A stretch of DNA of 64,000 bases from Amorphochlora amoebiformis (lineage: Eukaryota; Cercozoa; Chlorarachniophyceae): the NCBI GenBank assembly GCA_054601695.1, contig BAAHQB010000179.1, forward strand, positions 62,001 to 126,000. Reading direction: 5' to 3'. The notes beneath the pieces are model-generated. The model saw only the letters and a program-made list of their open reading frames with translations. It was not told where the DNA came from and searched no databases. Each line of letters starts with the position of its first letter. The first letter of the stretch is position 1. Below, one piece after another: positions 35,119-64,000 of this stretch. The position numbers and the translations under genes were made by a program.

Positions 35119-35902
35119 AATACCATCTATAACACTATCTTCAATTGAAGTTTATCATTTTTTCGACTAGTACTAGTAGTACGAGCGAAGGCATGCTTGC
35201 ATATGCGACAGTTGTTTTCAGATTAGTGATGTGTATTTTACGATCCTGTTATTTTACGTAACTTCAAGTACGATTGACGCCGGCCCAGACATATATACTC
35301 TCTAGACTCTCAGAGTCTAGACACTAGATATATATATATATATGCTAGATATATACTAGATATAATATATTATCGGATTTATCACGCGTACTAGTAGTCA
35401 TAGATATATCATTAGATCATGATTTATTGTGCGAAGATATCTACTTGATCTGCACTCTAGGCGTATGCTAGGTGTGCCATGATGTAGATCATCAGATTAC
35501 TACTACAAGAAGAAAAGCACAACTATCAGACTATTGTTAATTTAATCATTAGTACCGGCGAGGGGGTAATAATTAGTTATAATTAACTCCCCGACGAATC
35601 ATACAATACTAGAATAGACTGATTACTATCAGCTAGATCAGGTCGCCTATATGCATTAAAATTTGTAAGCGACAAGGCGGTTAGAAAACCGAATCCGAAT
35701 CCGAAGACGCCCAATAGCACATGAGAGTGACGAATGACGGCATCCAGCAGTCCCTGTACCATGTGCTTTCTCCTGATTCAAATGGTTGATCACAAAATAC
35801 ACACATATACTATGAGATGCATATAAACTAACTTATATTAAATGTCTTTGTATATTTGTGTGTAGATGTATTTTTGTTAATACGTAAATATTTATATAGC
35901 TA
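35119..35902. other. Intergenic region between convergent genes
   Basis: Low-complexity-free, AT-rich sequence with CTAGTACTAGTAGT-like motifs and a short inverted stretch around 35300-35325 (CTCTAGACTCTCAGAGTCTAGA). It should hold the two 3' UTRs. No exon is supported. Confidence 0.55.
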
Positions 35903-43225
<7,323 letters not shown>

Positions 43226-43281
43226 CTGGTATTATAGTATGTATATACGTATAAAATAGTATACATATATAGAATAGATAT

Positions 43282-43329
<48 letters not shown>

Positions 43330-43386
43330 TATATGTATGTATATTTGTAGATATGCATATAATATATTGGGAACGATTCTATTCAT

Positions 43387-43424
<38 letters not shown>

Positions 43425-43537
43425 TGTGCATACGTACATACATATATACGCATGTACGCTTGTATGTAAACGGTACAATTTTAATACCCATCTCCAACAA
43501 CAATACAAACGATACTGGGATCCCTGACGTGTATATG

Positions 43538-43786
43538 TACTTTACAATGCGTAGTAAAACAATGTACATAATATATATGTATATATATATATACAATATA
43601 TATTATATTTTTATATATATATATATATATAAATGCAGGTATGTACGGTCATTATATTCTTATTGTAACTGTTTTATTACTATTGATATAAACAACATTA
43701 TTGTATGTACACACATCTAATATATATAATTATATATATATATATATATATGTCCATACATATATATATATATATGTCACATACGG

Positions 43787-43836
<50 letters not shown>

Positions 43837-43881
43837 CCGTATGTGTATATATGGATATACATGCTACGCATAGTAAAGTAC
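43538..43881. repeat. Nested inverted repeat with a central hairpin
   Basis: GTACTTTACAATGCGTAG at 43538-43555 is matched in reverse complement by CTACGCATAGTAAAGTAC at 43864-43881. Inside, CACATACGGTATTTATA (about 43778) pairs with TATAAATACCGTATGTG (about 43845) around a (TA)n loop. No gene was found in it, although all minus-strand frames at 43470-43515 are open. Confidence 0.7.
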
Positions 43882-43915
43882 GAATACAACACATATATAT
43901 TCGTATGTATTTATG

Positions 43916-43956
<41 letters not shown>

Positions 43957-44059
43957 TATGTGTGTATGTATGTGTGTATATATATTATGTACATGTGTAT
44001 ATGTGTGCATATGTATATGTGTATGTATGTATATGTATATATATATATGTATGTATATG

Positions 44060-44090
<31 letters not shown>

Positions 44091-44327
44091 GTGTATATAT
44101 ATACATAAACATATTATATTATGTATATATATATATATATATATTATATATGTGTTATAACACACTTGTAAATACATGTGCACGAGCTATGAAGTGTTCA
44201 TAAATATTGAAATACACATAGACACATCGCCATACATAAATATTTACATGCACATATAATATATAATATATATATATATATATATATTTGATATATCAAT
44301 GTATATCATATACACACATTGTAGTTT

Positions 44328-44960
44328 TTACTTCGGATCGAAGTCTTCCTTCAAATGCTTCCGTATCGCGCTGAACATACTAAAGCTCTCAGTCACCTAA
44401 ATCAAAAGAATTCCAAAGTAATTTGAAACTTAGAACCTACGCATAGGTTAGGATTAGGGTTTAGATTAGAGTTGCGATTTAGATTGAAGCCTCGGAAACC
44501 TGGAAATACTTCTTTTTCCAACACAGCCGAGAACCTAACCCCTCCGCCTACCTCACTCTCACCCATCGGCTCCTTTGATAGCCCTCCTACTTTCCTCAAT
44601 TTTTCCCAATTTTTCCCCAATAATAAGCCCTCGCACACACCCCTGGAACAGGCATACAACACCAAAAATATCGCACGTTGGACCCAAGCCTCCACGTGTT
44701 TCCCTCCATGACCTAAATTGATCCTCCGGTCCTCTATTCCACATTAAATATCCCAGCACTCTCAGGAATGGAGAGAAAATGAGCAAAATTGAGAGAGAAT
44801 GAACAAGAAGGTCGCTGGAAAGGACCTCCTTTGCGTTGGGATACAGCTTCAGGTCCAACAGGTCTCCCGCGCACCGCGTCATCAAAAACTCGTCGATGTA
44901 TCCCAATCCTTTCATTCTCAGCCCCACCTCGGCCTTCATCTCGCCGTTGGAGCCCGCCAT
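44328..44960 (-). CDS. Small hypothetical protein, about 109 aa
   Basis: Exon 1 (44960-44826) starts at an ATG in a CGTCATGG context and encodes 45 well-mixed residues (MAGSNGEMKAEVGL; GYIDEFLMTRCAGD; LDLKLYPNAKE). The last exon (44396-44328) encodes VTESFSMFSAIRKHLKEDF and stops. Between them 44642-44563 (LLLGKNWEKLRKVGGLS) and 44534-44500 (RLCWKKKYFQ) are phase-linked to the last exon. Joining exon 1 needs an 11-bp microexon (about 44733-44723) or another solution. Reading straight through exon 1 gives a 133-codon frame, judged less likely. No family recognised. It is divergent from SAR1, with 484 bp between the two starts. Confidence 0.5.
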
Positions 44961-45444
44961 GACGGCGCTGGCAAGGAAGAAAAACAGTGCCGGTGACAGC
45001 TGGCGACAGCTCCGCCGCCTTCGGAAGACACGTGTCTCCGGACAATCTACACGTGTCCATGAGACGCAATCGTGACGGAAGGGGCAGTCACCTTTGACGG
45101 TTTACGTGCCCGGATGGAGTATGTCACGGGGCTTCTGGTAAGGGGCTGCATGCATTGTTACTTTACTATTATTATGATTCGATTATTCGAAGAAAGGGAT
45201 ACGTCTTTATGATAAATTTTGCCTGATTTTGGGGCTGGGAGGGACATGACCGATCACTTCTTTCTGGAAGGTACGTACAGTTTTAACTTCTTTCTGGAAG
45301 GTGACGGGATACGTACAGTTTTAGTTGTACATGAACGGGTTTGTGAATGAAGAGCAGAAGCTTCATTGCATTGATGCAAACATCCGGAACGCAACTCCAA
45401 GTGGACAATCAACCCCGGCTTGAGAGACACGAGAGCAAATACGG
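44961..45444. promoter_or_regulatory. Shared divergent promoter, 109-aa gene and SAR1
   Basis: The only sequence between two divergent start codons. It contains GTGACAGCTGGCGACAGCTCC near 44993-45013, two ACACGTGT boxes near 45030 and 45050, and a direct duplication of ACTTCTTTCTGGAAGGT with ACGTACAGTTTTA (45257-45285 and 45286-45323). The boxes are plausible regulatory sites but no factor can be named. Confidence 0.45.
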
Positions 45445-52780
<7,336 letters not shown>

Positions 52781-53518
52781 CTTACAATGATTTTCATAAG
52801 CTAGTTTGATCAGTCCAAGCTGGCCTGAGTACGTGTGAATATATATATGATTAATCATTGATGAACTCACTAAGACAAGTAAGACCTAATGAATGAGTAC
52901 GATGGGTTCTAGTGCGAAAAATTACATATGAATTATGGCTACGTTTTATCGTTTACGTGTACCGTGTGACGGACTAGTACCAGTAATACTAGAATAAGAT
53001 ATCGTTACTCGGTCCGATTAGCCCAGGAACTAGAGGAATATAAAATTCAAGATTCTAGATTATTCTAGTTATTACTAGTACCAAGTTCTAGATATTCAAC
53101 GTGACAAAATATTTTTAGACTAATTCTAGCCTGATTGTAGTGATTATAACATGAAATACTGGGCGATAAGTTCAATTATAGTTAACTAGTTAAAAAAGTC
53201 CCGCCGATTAAATTGAATCCAGTGATTTAACGTTCGAACATGCAATGCTTGTCGGAACCGTTAGAAGATCTACGTACACTGCGGCAACTTGTGTTGCGAC
53301 TATATACATTCAAGAAGAAAAATATACACAGAAAACAGCCTGAAATCTACTGGGTGGCCTATTAAGGGTTGACATCTCCATTATCTTCTCGTGCTGGGTA
53401 GTGAATATTACACAATTACATACGTAATGTTACTTACATGTCTTTTTACATATGGAATATATGTGTAACATTATATTTGTATACAATTAGATATATGTAC
53501 GATTTTTTTTTTTGCACA
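52781..53518. other. Intergenic region between SAR1 and SEC14-like gene
   Basis: About 740 bp, AT-rich but not microsatellite, separating the convergent stops. It includes CTAGTACCAGTAATACTAG-like motifs similar in style to 35160-35400 and a (T)9 run near 53503. No exon supported. Confidence 0.55.
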
Positions 53519-61972
<8,454 letters not shown>

Positions 61973-62081
61973 CGGCCTACATTGCGTTAATTTCGTACAT
62001 TTTTCAAGATTTTCACTCGGATAAAAAGGCTTATTTGAAACATACGTCTTGAGTGTGCCTATTGAAAACTTAGGAGATAAT
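61973..62081. promoter_or_regulatory. Very short divergent promoter
   Basis: 109 bp separate the SEC14-like start codon (minus) from an ATG on the plus strand at 62082. It contains TTCGTACATTTTTCAAGATT and GGATAAAAAGGC but no recognisable element. If both starts are right it must serve both genes. Confidence 0.35.
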
Positions 62082-62216
62082 ATGGGGGCGGGGGAGGAAG
62101 ATGAAGAGCTCGAAATCTACCCGATCCGGCTCCTCTTGTGGGGAATCGAAACCTCTCCGCGGAATCTAAATGCCGACAAATTCGTTAAGTTTCTTGGCCC
62201 TTTAAGAGTCTTACAG
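62082..62216 (+). CDS. Probable first exon of a plus-strand gene
   Basis: ATG followed by 45 codons: acidic MGAGEEDEELEIYP, then IRLLLWGIETSPRN and DKFVKFLGPLRVLQ. It ends at a GTTTCA donor in phase 0. Reading through the donor gives a stop at 62333 and an 83-residue protein. Downstream exons were not found before the TA tracts at 62660, so this is a partial model or a small single-exon gene. Family unknown. Confidence 0.4.
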
Positions 62217-62333
62217 GTTTCAATAATTGTTAAAGGTTTGCAAAACGATCATACACGTGTCATTCACGATACAGGCATACACACATCGAGACAGGTGTCA
62301 AGTCGGGAGTCAGACGGGTATCATGACTCATAA

Positions 62334-62658
62334 GAGTAATATTTTTGCATAAAATCATCATGCACATTGTTCGCTCCGTCACAAATTCGCAGTAGATTGT
62401 TATTCTTCTCATCATCGTTGATCCATCTCGCCCGATTCAGAAGTCATATTGACAAGTTAGAATATCAGTCAATATTAGTTACGCATCAATGATGTCCCAG
62501 TAAATGCAATATATCTTGTATATATCCTAGTATTTATATCTGTAATCTACAGTAGAAGATTTATGCATATATCTCCTGTGTATATGTGTGTGTCACATGA
62601 TGAACACATGTATATAATTATATAATATATACATCAATAAATTGCATATAATATACTA

Positions 62659-62704
<46 letters not shown>

Positions 62705-62859
62705 TATACATATAAAATATATATATATATATATATATATAATATTTAATAATATTATGGTCCAATTTACAATAATAATACTAATATTATTCCGAAAACA
62801 CTTCTCATGTATAATAATTAATTTCTATTTACATATTATCTCGGATTATAATTATATAT

Positions 62860-62912
<53 letters not shown>

Positions 62913-62917
62913 TAAAA

Positions 62918-62952
<35 letters not shown>

Positions 62953-63680
62953 ATATATATGTACTATGATATATGTACATATAGAATATAATATGATATT
63001 ATGTAATTAATCATGTATACTACAGTATACATTTTCGAACCGAAAGCTACTTAGCAGTAGTACATTGTTAGAAGGTCGATAAGCCAGCACAATACGAATC
63101 GTCGGAAATTTCCGACTCATGGGTTCGAAGGAAGAATAGGACTCAGATGACTGCAAGCTATCCACGACGCATAGCACAATTAATAGTATACAATATGTCA
63201 TTAAGTAATTTCATTAAATATAATGAAACATCATTAAGGGTTTTTTTTTACCTGTATGAACTTAGTATATAGTTACACACATACACACACACACACATAT
63301 ATATATATATACATATATATACTATATAGTACTATGATTATAACTAGATATAATACTACAAGTATAATCAATGTAATATTAGTATATGTATATACTTATT
63401 ACATAAATATATTCATATATAACTTAATGGTTACATTATAACTTACATATATAACATTATAATAATACATATGTTTCATGTTGATGTAATATTACAAAGC
63501 TATATTATCTTGTGAGTCATTGAAATTAAATTTCATTCTAATTTAAGCATTATGTATAATTATGCACATTTATTGCGTAATATTCAGAAATATCTGTTTT
63601 CCAGGGCCTATGATCGTAAATGCTCATTTTTACCCTCCAACTCAGCGATACTGGCCTTCTAGCTGAGATCCAAAATGTCA
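62334..63680. other. AT-rich region without a supported gene
   Basis: Contains TA tracts (62660-62760, 62870-62960), AT-rich unique sequence, and a 64-codon minus-strand frame at 63201-63007. That frame starts MTYCILLIVLCVVDS, resembling a short secreted protein, but it has Ser-rich low-complexity content and no supporting context. Confidence 0.4.
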
Positions 63681-63716
63681 TCTGAACCGTGCCGAACGAT
63701 CGTATCCCACATCTAC

Positions 63717-63884
63717 CTCAACCTCCATCACATCCACCCGATGCCGTTGCCCTCTCGATGAGGATTGTTCTGCCTCATCGCTCTCTGTATGGGAGCTCTT
63801 CTTGTCTTCTTGTGACGCATAAGTTTTTGCTAGGGCGGGCAAGTTTTTGAGGCGATCTCGGAGATTTGCTAAGATTCTTGGCAT
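63717..63884 (-). CDS. Probable first exon, charged N-terminus
   Basis: ATG at 63884 opens a frame MPRILANLRDRLKNLPALAK, then a hydrophilic stretch (SSHTESDEAEQSSSRGQR) and VDVMEVE. A GTAGAT donor follows at 63716. If unspliced it stops at 63678 after 68 codons. The first 20 residues are an amphipathic basic helix, possibly a mitochondrial presequence; the rest looks disordered. Family unknown. Confidence 0.42.
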
Positions 63885-64000
63885 TTTTCTGAGGTGGGAA
63901 ATGGATGGGCTTGCTGTTGGGTGTAACTATGTTACAGTGGTGTGGTATCAGTGGGTGTGTAGATGCATGTACTTCACAAACATTCTACATACATACATAT

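Noticed and set aside
44734-45069. 111-codon minus-strand frame starting MRLMDTCRLSGDT
   Set aside because: Overlaps in another frame the ATG exon 44960-44826, which has better composition and splice phasing.

Overview
This is nuclear DNA from an intron-rich microbial eukaryote, not a prokaryote, organelle or virus. The evidence is split genes with GT-AG introns, (TA)n microsatellites filling most introns, and interstitial TTAGGG-type arrays. Two predicted proteins begin with a hydrophobic signal-like segment followed by a basic, Ser/Arg/Gly-rich stretch. That could be a bipartite presequence of an alga with a complex plastid, but the lineage cannot be named from this window. Long open frames made of Tyr/Ile (TA repeats), Cys/Val (TG), Arg/Glu (GA) or Leu/Thr/Asn/Pro (TTAGGG) are repeat translations and were discarded.

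I read the non-repetitive islands as exons and accepted chains in which acceptor, donor and reading-frame phase all agree. This gives about thirteen loci. Minus strand: a coiled-coil gene running off the left edge (4676 to 79); a 74-residue small protein (9443 to 6407); a 118-residue protein (15769 to 9605); an approximately 149-residue protein (20577 to 15726); a larger unidentified gene (27719 to 21534). Plus strand: a 123-residue secretory or plastid-targeted protein (28202-29217) and a ChaC-type gamma-glutamylcyclotransferase (29370-35118). Minus strand: a large unidentified Cys-motif protein (43225 to 35903) and a small gene (44960 to 44328). Plus strand: the COPII GTPase SAR1 (45445-52780). 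Minus strand: a SEC14/CRAL-TRIO lipid-transfer protein in 20 exons (61972 to 53519). At the right edge are a plus-strand first exon (62082) and a minus-strand first exon (63884). Three loci have clear homology (SAR1, SEC14, ChaC). Their summed exon lengths are exact multiples of three and give family-typical proteins of 187, 477 and 261 residues.

The architecture is unusual. Many intergenic distances are only 100-500 bp, while introns are inflated to 0.2-2.4 kb by TA repeats, TTAGGG-like arrays, a 1.7-kb 51/52-bp minisatellite and an approximately 120-bp dispersed element. Two patterns recur. First, telomere-like arrays sit inside introns and themselves supply splice sites (GTTAGG donors, CCCTAG or GGTTAG acceptors). 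Second, short pieces of an exon edge with its splice site are duplicated inside the neighbouring intron, separated by TA tracts ('exon echoes'); I count about ten cases. Functionally, SAR1 and SEC14 both belong to membrane trafficking and lie convergently, but no operon-like logic is expected. All gene models come from manual reading and need transcript support.
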